21,732 bases of DNA from Polymyxa betae. Lineage: Eukaryota > Endomyxa > Phytomyxea > Plasmodiophorida > Plasmodiophoridae. Under the pieces are notes generated by a model. The model saw only the letters and a list, made by a program, of their open reading frames with translations, searched no databases and was not told the origin of the DNA. The stretch is from positions 1 through 21,732 of the forward strand of contig RBZT01000601.1 of assembly GCA_003693705.1 (NCBI GenBank), in the 5' to 3' direction. The position numbers were made by a program, and so were the translations under genes. This document shows, one piece after another, positions 1 through 9,235 of this stretch (positions within the stretch are counted from its first letter, which is position 1; each line of letters opens with the position of its first letter).

Positions 1-465
1 GAAATTTGTCGCTTTTTTTTGTCTATTTTTTTTATATATTTTTTATATCTATTTTCTATCATTTTTTACTCTTTTTTGTTAGAAAATAATAGAAAAAGAA
101 TAAAAAATAGAAATATAAATGTCGCAAAAGTAGGTCGGGAAATTGAAAAAAACAGAAACTTTTTTATTTTGGAATTTTTTTTTTTGGAAATGAAAAACAT
201 GGAAATTTTTTTTTGGATTTTTTTGAGTTTTGCGACCATACAAAAAAGGTATTTTGCGAGTTATTTTTTACCATTTTGCGAGTTTTGAAGTTTTTTTGCG
301 AGTTCTAAAAAATTATACAAAATGATTATCAAAAAACATAGATTAATTACTGATTATGATTTTTTTATATAATTTAAAATCAATTTAAAATATAAAACTG
401 GTTAGGTGCGGATGATTTGGATTAATATATGGGTTTAATCCCGATTTTTTTTGAAAAGTTTTTTA
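1..465. other. AT-rich low-complexity DNA, no gene seen
   Basis: Very AT-rich sequence dominated by T and A runs. An 89-codon open frame on the plus strand is almost all Phe, Ile, Tyr and Lys and is what base composition alone would give. The 11-mer TTTTGCGAGTT occurs three times at 252-262, 274-284 and 294-304, so there is a weak irregular repeat. No TE protein similarity was seen. The composition changes sharply at about 724, where the GC-richer gypsy pseudogene starts. Confidence 0.7.
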
Positions 466-724
466 AGAATGATATTATTAAAAAAAATCCCAAAAATATC
501 ACGTTATAGGGTCTTATAACGTGATATTGAAAAACGACTTCAAAAATATCACATAAAAAAATCACGTTATAGGGTCTTATAACGTGATATTATTGAAAAA
601 CGATTTCAAAATTGAAAAACGATTTCAAAAATAAGTGATATTTTTGAAATCGTTTTTCAATAATGTCACGTTATAAGACCCTATAACGTGATATTTTTGG
701 GATTTTTTTTAATAATATCATTCT
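466..724. repeat. Foldback / MITE-like long inverted repeat
   Basis: The outer arms start AGAATGATATTATT at 466 and end with the exact reverse complement at 724. The match continues inward through the CACGTTATAGGGTC module (about 58 identical bases). A palindromic module, CACGTTATA...TATAACGTG, occurs three times: about 499-528, 562-591 and inverted at 665-694. The centre also pairs (GAAAAACGATTTCAAAA repeats against their inverse near 645-660), so nearly the whole 259 bp can fold. It carries no coding sequence. The last 15 or so codons of the neighbouring minus-strand gag-protease frame are read out of the right arm, so the element interrupts that gene. No target duplication is visible: the left flank is AT-rich DNA and the right flank is gypsy sequence. 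Confidence 0.85.
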
Positions 725-1876
725 GGTATGGGTGGTCTCCTTGTGCGTGTTGACTGATTCAACAGTTGAAACAGCAAAATTATTATCGGGCTCATCAACG
801 ACGTCAAGGCGTTGAGCGCCTAGCGCGGTGACCATGCTATCCACATCAATGCCTAAGACGAGAAGAAGCGGTCGCCCGAGGAGGACTTCAGGCATGTCGA
901 CATCAAGAACGTGAACCCAATGACGACGAACCGTTACGGGTCCAGCCGTCGTGTGAATCGCAATATCAGCGAGAAACTTCAAAGAAGAAGTATGAACGGA
1001 ACCGTCGCCTAAACTGAAACATTGCATGACTTGACAAGTCTCGGGTTCGGCAGATGGTATGAGAGTCCATGAATTCTTTCCGACAACGGTGTAATCAGCA
1101 CCGTCATCCAGAATGGTTGCAAAATTGAAACCACGAGAGCCCACCACGATACGGACCGAGGAATTCAGCCGAGGAATTGGTTTGGAGACTAGCGGCACTG
1201 GAGCATTACTGGAGGCAGTGGCGTTCTCAATTGGGACAGCAACAGATGCTAGCTGCACAGGAGATGGAATAGCAGGGGCAGACCAGAAGGAATAATAATC
1301 AGCAACAGCCAAACGATTGGCTTTAGCAGCAACCGATGAACCGGTCGACGGGCCGGTCTGTGGCGTGGCGGATGTGCTGGCAGCATTGGAAGAACTGGAC
1401 GGCGTAGCAGCGGTAGTAGCTGTACCCGACGTAGCTTGTGATCTTGTAAAGTTTGTTTTATAGAAACTGGACGAACCCGTATGGGTGTTCGCGGGCTTAG
1501 AGCCGGTCTTGTTCTGCTGAGTTGTTGCTGTAGCACTTGATGAGGTCGCTGAAGTGGCGGGATTAGTAGCCGCTTCTGCTCGTTTGCGTTGCCTGAATTC
1601 CTCCAGTAAACGTTTGGCTTCATCGGGAGTACAGCTGGAACATTTGACAACGTGATGGGACCCTTTGCACATGAAACATTCTAGGGTTTTCGAAGTGGAT
1701 GTAAAGGTCTTGCTGGAAGAGCCATGAACGTCACGATCGAACCGTTTGAACGCCTTCAACGTCTCCAGAAGAAAATCATGAAACTTGCCAAGATCGGCTT
1801 GTGATTCGATTTCTTCGACATCCAGGGCAGCGTTCACAGTTTCGCGCAGCGAGTCGGGATGCAAAGCTTCAACCAT
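671..1876 (-). pseudogene. Ty3/gypsy-type gag C-terminus and aspartic protease (truncated)
   Basis: Minus-strand frame of 401 codons. Residues 67-79 form a zinc knuckle of the C-x2-C-x3/4-H-x3/4-C type. Residues 100-235 are a Ser/Thr/Ala-rich linker. Residues 240-345 look like a retropepsin: the active-site loop reads L-D257-D258-G-A-D followed by VVG, and the second half has LLGRPLL (332-338) followed by LGID. The normal third residue of the D-S/T-G triad is Asp258 here. Reverse transcriptase and integrase are absent because the reading frame runs into the foldback at 724; the final residues are foldback-encoded. The real frame continues upstream of the first Met (to about 1960) and joins the gag frame at 1942-2346 through one frameshift. 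Family assignment rests on the knuckle plus protease; there is no RT to confirm it. Confidence 0.75.
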
Positions 1877-1941
1877 GCCTTGGATCTGCTTCTTCTGCAG
1901 CTCTGTGTGTTTACTGAAATGTTCGACCAGGCCTTGCTTGT

Positions 1942-2346
1942 CTAAGATCCTTCGGACTGGCGGAAAAGGTCCATAACACTCAGCTGAGGGTCGCCATGGT
2001 GGACAAGTTTCAGAGACTTGAAAAGGTCTCTGCTGCCGTAAGCATTCCGGACAGCAAGGCCGGTATACTCTTGAAGATGCTTTAGCAAGATATCATCAAC
2101 CACAGTCTTATTTGAGCCTGATGGCAACTTAAGTATGTAAGTACATACATGCTGTAAAATCCATGGTACAATTGCAGCCCGGAGAGGAATAGCAGAAAGA
2201 TTTCGATTCTCATCCTTAATGACTTCATTGAAACGCTTGATCTGATCCTTATAAGCTTCCCATTCGATAATGAAAGCTTTGACAACGGTGCGGTCGTAGC
2301 CTTCCAGCTTTGGAGGCCCAATCATAGACATTTGAACAGGGTTCAT
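1942..2346 (-). pseudogene. Ty3/gypsy-type gag N-terminal part
   Basis: Minus-strand frame of 134 codons starting at the Met at 2346. It has the look of a retrotransposon capsid N-terminus: the opening segment contains PPKLEGYD, followed by a Trp-containing helical stretch (WEAYKDQIKRF) and a leucine-rich body. It stops at 1942-1944. Just before the stop (about 1950-1970) the coding sense passes to the frame that runs without a stop into the zinc-knuckle/protease segment (671-1876), so gag and protease were one polyprotein separated now by a one-base shift. A programmed shift cannot be excluded, but no recognisable slippery site was seen. Confidence 0.6.
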
Positions 2347-3060
2347 GACGATTGAAACAATGAGATTGGACTAATTCGCGGGAGCAGAAATCAAGAACAC
2401 TTCTGAAGTGTTTAGTGTCTACTAAGTTTCGGCAACCGTAACTTTTCGACTAAAGACAGTAGAATTGCTAGGGTACGGTTGGCAACCAAGCCGCGGCCGA
2501 AGCCTTCCCCTAGATCACTAAATGTCGTCTAACAGACGACTGAACGGCCACCTAATACCTCTTCGCTGTACTCGGGACCCGACCCAGAGAGAGTCTGAAG
2601 CTCGAATGGAGAGAGAGAAAACAGGTGAAGCGAAACGGTCAATATCGACCAGTCAACACAAAGCGTGCGTTAAGAGGGAGCGGAACGGTTGGCAACGACT
2701 AAGACGAAAATTCGACGCCAGACGACGAACCTCGGTTGAGGAAACGGGCACGACACCCAAAGGGGCGGCCTTGATTTGAGGTAGAGAGTTACGCAGAACT
2801 CGGAGCTTAGCTACAAAGCGAGCAGGAGCGAACGGAAGTACGAAAATAGGCCTATGAGACGGCTTCCGAGCCGCCAGGGTCTAAAACTAGAAAGTAGATG
2901 CAAAGATGATAGCACACAAAGAACTATGGTACTGTATTGAGGTCAGATACACTAGGTCACAGGAAGGGCACGTGACCTAAAAAGAAAATATCTCTAAAGA
3001 ATAAAAATAGGCGATTTCACGTCTCATAATGTTTTTTCTGCGCGGCGGAGTTTTTTAACA
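2347..3060 (-). other. Probable 5' leader/LTR of the gypsy element (no gene)
   Basis: Upstream of the gag start on the minus strand. There is no credible coding sequence; an 85-codon plus-strand frame at 2522-2779 is Arg/Lys-rich and shows no family motif. Read on the minus strand, the stretch could begin with TGTTAAAAAACTCC at 3060, which fits an LTR start (TG). The downstream LTR copy needed to prove it is missing because the element is truncated. CGGTTGGCAAC occurs twice (about 2476 and 2686). No clear primer-binding site was recognised. Confidence 0.3.
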
Positions 3061-3136
3061 TCAGTTTTATTTCGAGATCCCCATTGGGCATGGAGAGCTA
3101 CAGCTCAAGACACCTTAACCCTGATCAGGGGTCCGG

Positions 3137-3157
3137 ACCCGTTAAATTATAACGGGT
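3137..3157. repeat. Subterminal palindrome, left outer copy
   Basis: Palindrome of the form ACCCGTTA-AAT-TATAACGGGT lying 18 bp inside the left tip of the piggyBac-like element. With its CCGG prefix it matches the inverse of the right inner copy (6724-6744 plus CCGG) with one mismatch over 26 bases. It is a likely transposase-binding or regulatory site. Confidence 0.7.
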
Positions 3158-3158
3158 C

Positions 3159-3457
3159 AACTTAAACTGCATAGAAATGGGGTGATTTTGGAATTTCACC
3201 GACTAAATTTTATATGGGCTAATAGCTTACAACTAGCAGAGTGTATTTATTGCTGCGGTTTGCAAAGAACACCTTAATTATTGTTAGCACATCCTTTTGA
3301 AATCTCCCGAATCTCTCAAAACCCCGTACCCGTTATAATATAACCGGTGGGCTGCAGCAATTGCGCTTACATCGAGGGTGGGGTAGGGAAGGTCTGGCAT
3401 GTCGATCTTTGAAAGCAAACATCATTTTTTATTATATACGTATTTAAAAAGTGGATG
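3159..3457. other. Left subterminal non-coding region of the piggyBac-like element
   Basis: Lies between the left palindromes and the stop codon of the transposase (3458). It holds a second palindrome at 3328-3348 (ACCCGTTA...TAACCGGT, one half-site changed) and no open frame of interest. On the minus strand it is the 3' flank of the transposase gene. Confidence 0.6.
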
Positions 3458-6400
3458 TTAGCCTTCAACGTTGGGCAAGTTACCATCAGCCCTGAGTTGC
3501 CGAACTTCTGCTCTTGTTAGCGTCCCCGTTCTCCCTTTTGTTGTTTTCTTAGGCTTGATTCGAGGCTGTAGAAACCCTCGACTTTCGTGAATCAACGCAA
3601 AGCAGGACAAATCGTAATCCAGCGCTCGCTGCACACACATGTTCATATCGCAATCTTTGCAGAATGCGGTTGTCTGGGAACAGCATAAGGGACATTCAGC
3701 TTTCTTTCGCGTCCCACGTTCATGTTGAATATCAGGGTGAAGACGATGGGTTTTCCCGACGTTGCTGTTAAGCCACTTCAGTCTGTTCGTTTTTGCGATG
3801 GTTACCTGCAAGTGCTGAGACCGCGATGGAGAACCTTCTTGCACTACGACGATGGCCGAGTTATTTCCTGTCAGCCTGTCGGAAGGTTTCCAGGGAAAGC
3901 TAACTTCGTTTAGAAAATCCCAGAATGAACCGCGGCGATTCAGATCTTGACGAAGTTTCTTGTAGCTTACATAGTAATCAAACCGTCCAGTTTGAATGAT
4001 CCGGAAGACCAGATGAGCGTTCATCAGTGAAGTCATAATGAACCTGTTGTAAAAGAATAATCGCGGGGTCAAAGAGCGAAAATCGACCTTAATGTTTTTT
4101 AGAATACGGGATGCTGTGTCCTGTCCTCCCTTTAGATGGTTCCACAAAGAGACTGTGTCAGGATATAGATCATGAGCGGGTGGAGAATCGGGATGTGTCT
4201 GGTGCTGAAAGATCAAAGCCGAACTTAATCGTCTCCAGAGTTGAATTGTGTGAGCGTCAGTAGCATGACCGAAGACAGAGATATCGCTATCGTCCAGATT
4301 ATCGTAAAACGATAAAAGGTTCATTGCATTACGCTCGACAAAAGCAACATACGTGTCTCGGAAGTGCTGTACAATGTGCACCAGAACCGCATAGATTATG
4401 GACCTTGTGTCAGCAACAACAAAGAGGCAGTGTTCCGCTCCTGTAACAGCTACGTGATGAAAACACTGAGATCGATAACTTTTCGTCCAAACGAGCTCAT
4501 TGAACAGAGACGAAACAAAAAAAGTGCCGAAGAACTCAGTCGTGACGTCACCTTGAAGAATTCGGCCTTGATCCAGACTCTGACGAGCTTCAGATGCGGT
4601 ACCGGGAGTAGTCATAGTCTTCATCTCCAACACGAACAGAAATAAATCGTCACTCTCGGTCTCCTTCAGAACACCGAGTCCATCAACAGAGGTCGCCATG
4701 CGAGAAGAGTGCTCGCCAATAAATTTTCTTCGAAGCAGTCCCCGCTCTACGATGTCATCGACTAGCGAGTATCCACAATTTGACTGGCGAATGAACTCGG
4801 GCAATGTCTCCATAATCTTGGATTCGTTTTTGCTCCCGATCTTGAAGTAAGAACTCGAAATTGGCTTCAGAAACCACAGACTTACCATACGTTGAGGAAC
4901 AAAAACGTGGGGCGAGAGCGGAGGAGCGTCCAGTAGATTATTGATCAGCAGTTCTTTGGTACCGGATGATCTCAGTCCTCGCTGCTCGCAAAGAGATTTT
5001 AGCTCAACCAGTGTATACGTACGAAGATCCTCCCTTGAAGGCAAAGTAGCAGGATTCTCCATCACCCGAATTCCCAGTAGGGACAGCAGGTTCCGCTCAT
5101 CATCGCTGGTTGTCAGACCCTGACAGCATTTTAAAAGTAACAAAGCAACAGTCGAAGTTACCAAGCCTTCGCCGGCTCGAATAAAATGCCATTCGACACC
5201 TCCATGTGCCGGTGTCAAAGAGACAGTGTTCTCATCCACAATTCGTAATAAATCGTGACCAGGGAGCGATGCCGTCCAGAACCCTGGTTTTTTGGGCTTG
5301 TATATCCACTTTTCAAGCCAGGGGGTTGATGATACCAGCAGCGGTACTCTCCCTCGTCCGCCGCGATAAGCAATTGCATAAACATGTCGGCTGTCAACTG
5401 TTTTAACGGCAGAGTAAATCGATTTCGCACCGGCTTCGTTAACCCTGCTACAGAAATATTTCAGTGGTTGACAAAACGCGATGAAAACGTTTACGCTGTG
5501 CTTCCAGTTGATGTAGATTCTGTCCCAAAAGTGAATGGAAACGAGCGAGAGCGTTTAAAGGTTCCAATTATTTTTAATCCCGCCTTGGATAGGCACTTCA
5601 ACAAGTTCTCCCCCTGGTATCCTCGATCGCAAGCGAAAAGCCATGACAGCACGCTCTAATGACTTGCCGAACGACTCACCTTTCTCGCATAGACGCATGC
5701 CTAAAACAATCCCTGAAATAAGAGAGACAACATTCGTTGAAACTGGTCCAAAGGCCTTCTTGGCGATATTGAATCCACTGAATCCCATCTCCTCAGATAG
5801 GACGGACGACAAACGGTTTTGATCGTCGTCAGCGCTCAGAATCGACTGTCCACGAACGTATGCAATCCTGCATGCTGTCTCTGAAATCGCTCTCTCCATT
5901 GATCGTACACGCTGGTCTTTTTGGAAAGATTCGTCCCATTTCATGGAAAGACTGGTGCTCTCCCTCTTCTTTTTCAACGTCTTAAAGATCTTGTCAAAAC
6001 CGGTCTTATCCAACGCAGCTGCCATCGGAAATCTGGAGGCGTTTTTGGAAGAGAAGAAGCGAGATGGATTGGCGCCTGAAGCTGCCAAATTGACCAAAAC
6101 TCGGATATTATTGCAGATTTCCCCTGAAACAATCAGGATTCCAATGATGACAATACAAAACGTGCAATCTGGTCTACCTCATTTCAAGGTCGAATCGAGC
6201 GGCAGCCCCTCTTTAACTGCTTCCACCAGTTCGTTGAAAATACCTGATCATTCCTTGTTGAGTGGATCAGGCAATGAATGCAACGAGCTTAACTGACCTT
6301 TCAAAAAGTAATTAACGCAGTCACTCATGGTTGGGTTAGTCTTGTGCATCACTTGGCGTGCCATCTGCACAATATTGCCAAGCTCAGTCTTCGCCTTATT

Positions 6401-6556
6401 CACCAGAAGGCCATCGACGGGAATGCCAGAAATGGAAATGTCAGCGAAAGCCCTATTGGAAACAGGACGCCAAGCACCACCGTCGAGCTCCTCCGACGGT
6501 TCCAATACGTCAAGATCGACGTCAAGGTTGTCGAAAAACGCCTCGAGAGTAGCCAT
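3458..6556 (-). pseudogene. piggyBac-like transposase with SAP and nuclease-like insert
   Basis: The first Met is at 6556. Likely introns are 6297-6244 (GTCAGT...CAG) and 6177-6124 (GTAGAC...CAG), both 54 nt and keeping frame. The same frame then runs from 6123 to 3458. In-frame stops break it: TGA at 6181-6179 and TAA at 5557-5555; the frame is coding-like on both sides of each. Order of motifs: a DDD run in SADDDQ (5830-5822) and WDR-IY (Asp at 5524), candidates for the first two catalytic Asp; a SAP motif (5026-4928); a PD-(D/E)XK-like set (D 4684, E-M-K 4627-4619, Q 4468); KGGQD (4132-4118), the piggyBac third-Asp motif; and a C-terminal Cys/His ring, C-x2-C-x7-C-x2-C-x4-C-x10-C-x4-H (3694-3587), like the piggyBac end-binding domain. 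A longer single 5' intron (6297-6124) would avoid the TGA. The superfamily call is firm; the inserted domains are inferred from motifs. Confidence 0.8.
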
Positions 6557-6811
6557 GCGGCAAGCGAGAAGAATACAGTAACTTTGATGTAGTTAGCAAC
6601 GACGGTGGTCCCCAGAGCGCATTGTGCGGGGCAAAATATGAAATTTTTTCTAAGAAACTTAGGATTTTTATCAAATATTGAAGTCACAATTCAGACATCA
6701 GCTTGTTAGCATTTGCAGCCATGACCCGTTATAATATAACGGGTCCGGTCAAAAGAGACGATCTCGAAAAATTGCACACCCGTTATTATATAACGGGTCT
6801 ACGGATCAGGG
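6557..6811 (-). promoter_or_regulatory. Right subterminal region / probable transposase promoter
   Basis: Non-coding stretch between the transposase start and the right tip. It holds two palindromes, ACCCGTTATAATATAACGGG plus T at 6724-6744 and ACCCGTTATTATATAACGGG plus T at 6778-6798. Their TATA-rich cores lie 170-240 bp upstream of the start codon, so they could serve as promoter or as sites where transposase represses its own gene. No experiment-level evidence is visible; the role is inferred from position and symmetry. Confidence 0.45.
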
Positions 6812-6894
6812 TTAAAAGGACAGTGTTTCAATTTGATTTCGAAAAAGTCCGTAATTTTAGAAATAAAATTTCGTCTTTTCAGAAATCCTCATTT

Positions 6895-7168
6895 ATTCCA
6901 ATTTATTCACAGCCCGCGTTGGGAATCGACGATGGCTCTTGTACTTTTTGACAGCAACTTCAATTTGCTGTGGAGTCAAAGAATTACCTCTGTCATCCCT
7001 TAAGCGGTAAGCGTCCATATAACGGTAGCATTTTCATCATCATCGCTAAGAGGGTAAACTTCCGGACAGTCGATTTTCAATGACCGCCTCTCTATTCTTG
7101 GGTTTCTTAGAGCCGATGGCTTCTCGCGCTGCTTCCAGCTGCCTCCATCTGAGGTTTCTTGGAGCCAT
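6895..7168 (-). pseudogene. Coding-like remnant inside the TA-flanked element
   Basis: On the minus strand a 40-codon frame from the Met at 7168 (opening MAPRNLRWRQLEAAR) ends at a TAG at 7048-7046. A second coding-like stretch in another frame covers about 7030-6895 (it includes LTPQQIEVAVKKYKSH). Both have amphipathic, charged helices unlike random translation, and the two are probably parts of one gene separated by a frameshift or lost intron. I do not recognise the family. Given its place it could be the remains of the transposase N-terminus of the outer element. The rest of 6816-7567 shows nothing further. Confidence 0.3.
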
Positions 7169-7567
7169 GTCTTATCGATGAAGAGAGAGAGATGGGATGA
7201 TGACTCGCACATGTTATTGCGAGGAGGCTGCGCACACAATTGCGGGAGACTAAATAAAAGTGTGACAGTCTCGCGGAAAAATATGCGGTCGCAAATATGT
7301 GAAGTTTCAAAAACCGTTCCGCCTATATAACTTCGGACGGTATCAGGGGCCGCAATTTTTATTTTCTTTTTATATCTGATTCTGTAATTTTGTTTATCTC
7401 CTCGAGATCTATCGATTGACAGTGAGAAAACCATGAACAGCCAAATTGGGCCTTCCCATATACAGATCCCCGTGGCTCCTAACAAATTGTCTCTTTAAGG
7501 TGTCTTGAGCTGTATCCAATTTTGGCGGGACTACAGCACAGATTGTACCTAGGTTTTAAATAAAACC

Positions 7568-8936
7568 ATGTCGTTGATCGGGTATCTGTTCCATGATTTG
7601 GCTCCTGCGCTCGCAGTAGACGATATAGACGACATCCTTCTCAACGACTGTGACATCACAAGTTCGGAAAGCAGCCAAGAGAAAGCAGGCGGCTCGCGAA
7701 TTGGAAGAAGCTCCAATTTAGAACGGGACTTCGCTGTCGCTCACAAGCGTATCTACAACGACTACTTTGCTGAGAGACCGGTTTACGATTCCAATTTATT
7801 TCGACGTCGATTCAGAATGCGACGAGCGTTATTTTTGAGAATAGTTGCTGCAGTCAAAGACCACGATAATTACTTCCTGCAAAGGAAGAATGCCATTGAA
7901 GAACTCGGATTATCCACTCTCCAGAAGTGTGTAGCTGCTATTCGTATTCTGGCATATGGCTGTTCTTACGACGCCGTTGATGAGTATGTCAAAATCGGCG
8001 AATCTACTGCAAGCGAGTGCCTGGAGCGATTCTGTGATGCCATTATTGCTCTATTCGGAGAGGAATATCTACGGTCGCCTACAGTGGATGATCTGCAAAG
8101 AATTATGCAAGAAAATGCCAACAGGGGATTTCCAGGAATGATTGGATCCATCGATTGCTAAAATTGGAAATGGAAAAATTGCCCAAGAGCCTGGCAGGGA
8201 TCATATCGAGGGCAAAGGAACCTGCATAGTGCTTGAAGCTGTAGTTTCCAATGATCTTTATTTTTGGCATGCTTTTTTCGGCATGCCAGGAGCCTTGAAT
8301 GATATTAACGTCGTGCAACGATCAACTTTAATTCATTCGCTTATGAACGGGATTTCTCACAAAATCCAGTATGAAGTTAACGGCATGACATACTATATGC
8401 CATACTGGCTTGCTGATGGTATATACCCCAACTGGCCTGTATTCGTTAAAACTATTCCTGATCCACAGGGGGCAGCGAGGAATTATTTTGCTGAGACCCA
8501 GGAGAATTGTCGCAAGGATATCGAAAGGGCTTTCGGAGTGCTTCAGCAGCGGTTTGCTATCGCAAAGAATCCTGCTCGATCTTGGAGCAAGGAAAGATAG
8601 GGAAAGATCATGACCACCCTTACTATCTTGCACAATATGATAGTTGAAGACGAGAGAGTTGACCCAAACCTACTGGAGAACATGGATTTCTTACCTAGGG
8701 AAGTGAGACAGCGCCTTTCTAAGCGTACTGGAAAATCACGAAAACGACGCCGACGACTTCCACAAGCGCCCGACGACAAGATTGAGATATCTCATACTGA
8801 TGTTGGTGATATGCCAGACAGATCACTAGCGGCGATCTTAGACCGAATGGGGAGTGTTCGAGACAGACAGCGACATTACCAGTTACAGGCCGATCTTGCC
8901 TGTCATCTGTGGAATACGAAAGCATCGAAAGCATGA
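7568..8936 (+). pseudogene. PIF/Harbinger transposase (DDE_Tnp_4 type), broken
   Basis: The Met at 7568 opens 197 codons with the usual N-terminal region (FRRRFRMRR, then LAYGCSYDAVDEYVKIGEST) up to FPGMIGSIDC, which carries the first catalytic Asp (residue 196). A TAA at 8158-8160 follows directly. The same frame continues with the family's W-x-W-KNCP-AWQG segment to about 8215, where a one-base shift moves to the frame holding LEAV, FFGMPG-LNDINV, the second Asp in LADGIYPNW (8415) and the Glu in KDIERAFG (8523). A TAG at 8598-8600 interrupts again, and the same frame then gives TILHNMIVEDE and an Arg-rich tail ending at 8936. Total length is normal for the family, so two stops and one frameshift account for the damage. 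It transposes DNA in PIF/Harbinger elements together with a Myb-like partner. Confidence 0.92.
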
Positions 8937-8975
8937 AGGCAACGTTGGCTAGGTATATTTCACTACACCAAAGAG

Positions 8976-9130
8976 TTAGAAATCAGGTAAGCAATTGTCA
9001 GACATTACACAATCGTAAGGAAACTGATACTCCGCTGGTAGCAAACCGTCCTCCTTCGCCTTCTTAATCTGCTTCTCCATCTCAATTCGGTTTTTTTCGG
9101 CATGAAGTTCAATCAACTGTTTGTTGATTT
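8976..9130 (-). pseudogene. C-terminal piece of the Harbinger companion (Myb-like) protein
   Basis: Minus-strand frame convergent with the transposase and only 40 bp from it. It reads as a charged helix (LIELHAEKNRIEMEKQIKKA) followed by a short tail and a stop at 8976. PIF/Harbinger elements normally carry a second gene for a Myb/SANT-like DNA-binding protein, often with a coiled C-terminus, and this position fits. The gene is cut at about 9131 by the hAT-like end, and its N-terminal domain is not in the window. The nominal frame runs on to 9395 but that part is hAT repeat sequence. The function is inferred from context. Confidence 0.45.
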
Positions 9131-9139
9131 GGGCTCCGA

Positions 9140-9235
9140 TCGGGTTCGGGTAGTATCCGAAAAACCCGGGTCGGGTCGGGTCGGGTTCGGGTCGGGTTCG
9201 GGTAGCGGGTCGATACCCGACCCGACTACCCGACT
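9140..9235. repeat. TCGGG-rich subterminal repeat block
   Basis: Short irregular tandem array of TCGGG/TTCGGG units followed by the inverted form (CCCGAC), just inside the left hAT-like end. Such clusters usually serve as transposase-binding sites in hAT elements. It can form a hairpin around 9208-9235. Confidence 0.7.

Larger units (their letters stand above)
3119..6811 (-). mobile_element. piggyBac-like transposon flanked by TTAA
   Basis: The element is bounded by TTAA at 3115-3118 and 6812-6815, the target of the piggyBac superfamily. Its termini are CCCTGATC (3119-3126) and the exact inverse GATCAGGG (6804-6811); piggyBac ends typically begin CCC. Two copies of a palindrome, ACCCGTTA...TAACGGGT, lie near each end. 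It encodes one minus-strand spliced transposase pseudogene (3458-6556). Length is 3693 bp. The flanks after removal form a continuous inverted end of another element, which supports these boundaries independently. Confidence 0.85.
3101..7512. mobile_element. TA-flanked element with CAGCTCAAGACACC inverted ends, split by piggyBac
   Basis: The left end CAGCTCAAGACACCTTAA (3101-3118) is repeated as an exact reverse complement at 7495-7512, and both ends have TA immediately outside (3099-3100, 7513-7514), as for Tc1/mariner/pogo elements. When the piggyBac-like insert (3119-6811 plus one TTAA) is removed, the left end continues AAGGACA, close to the AGAGACA that follows the other copy, so the similarity extends beyond the interruption. 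Without the insert the element is about 0.7 kb, so it is probably non-autonomous or deleted. Weak coding-like frames lie at 6895-7168 on the minus strand. Confidence 0.65.

Noticed and set aside
1249-1650. 133-codon minus-strand frame rich in Pro, Leu and Arg
   Set aside because: Overlaps the gag-protease linker in another frame; it is the shifted reading of the Ser/Thr/Ala-rich region.
1942-1970. Programmed ribosomal frameshift between gag and protease of the gypsy element
   Set aside because: No convincing slippery heptamer or downstream structure was seen, and other elements here carry random frameshifts.
2522-2779. 85-codon plus-strand frame in the gypsy leader
   Set aside because: Arg/Lys/Glu-rich, no motif, opposite strand to the element; fits chance in a GC-richer LTR/leader.
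3458-5239. A stand-alone restriction-like or YqaJ-type nuclease gene with a SAP domain
   Set aside because: The same frame continues upstream of the GTG that would start it, and KGGQD, the Cys/His ring and TTAA flanks place it inside a piggyBac-type transposase.
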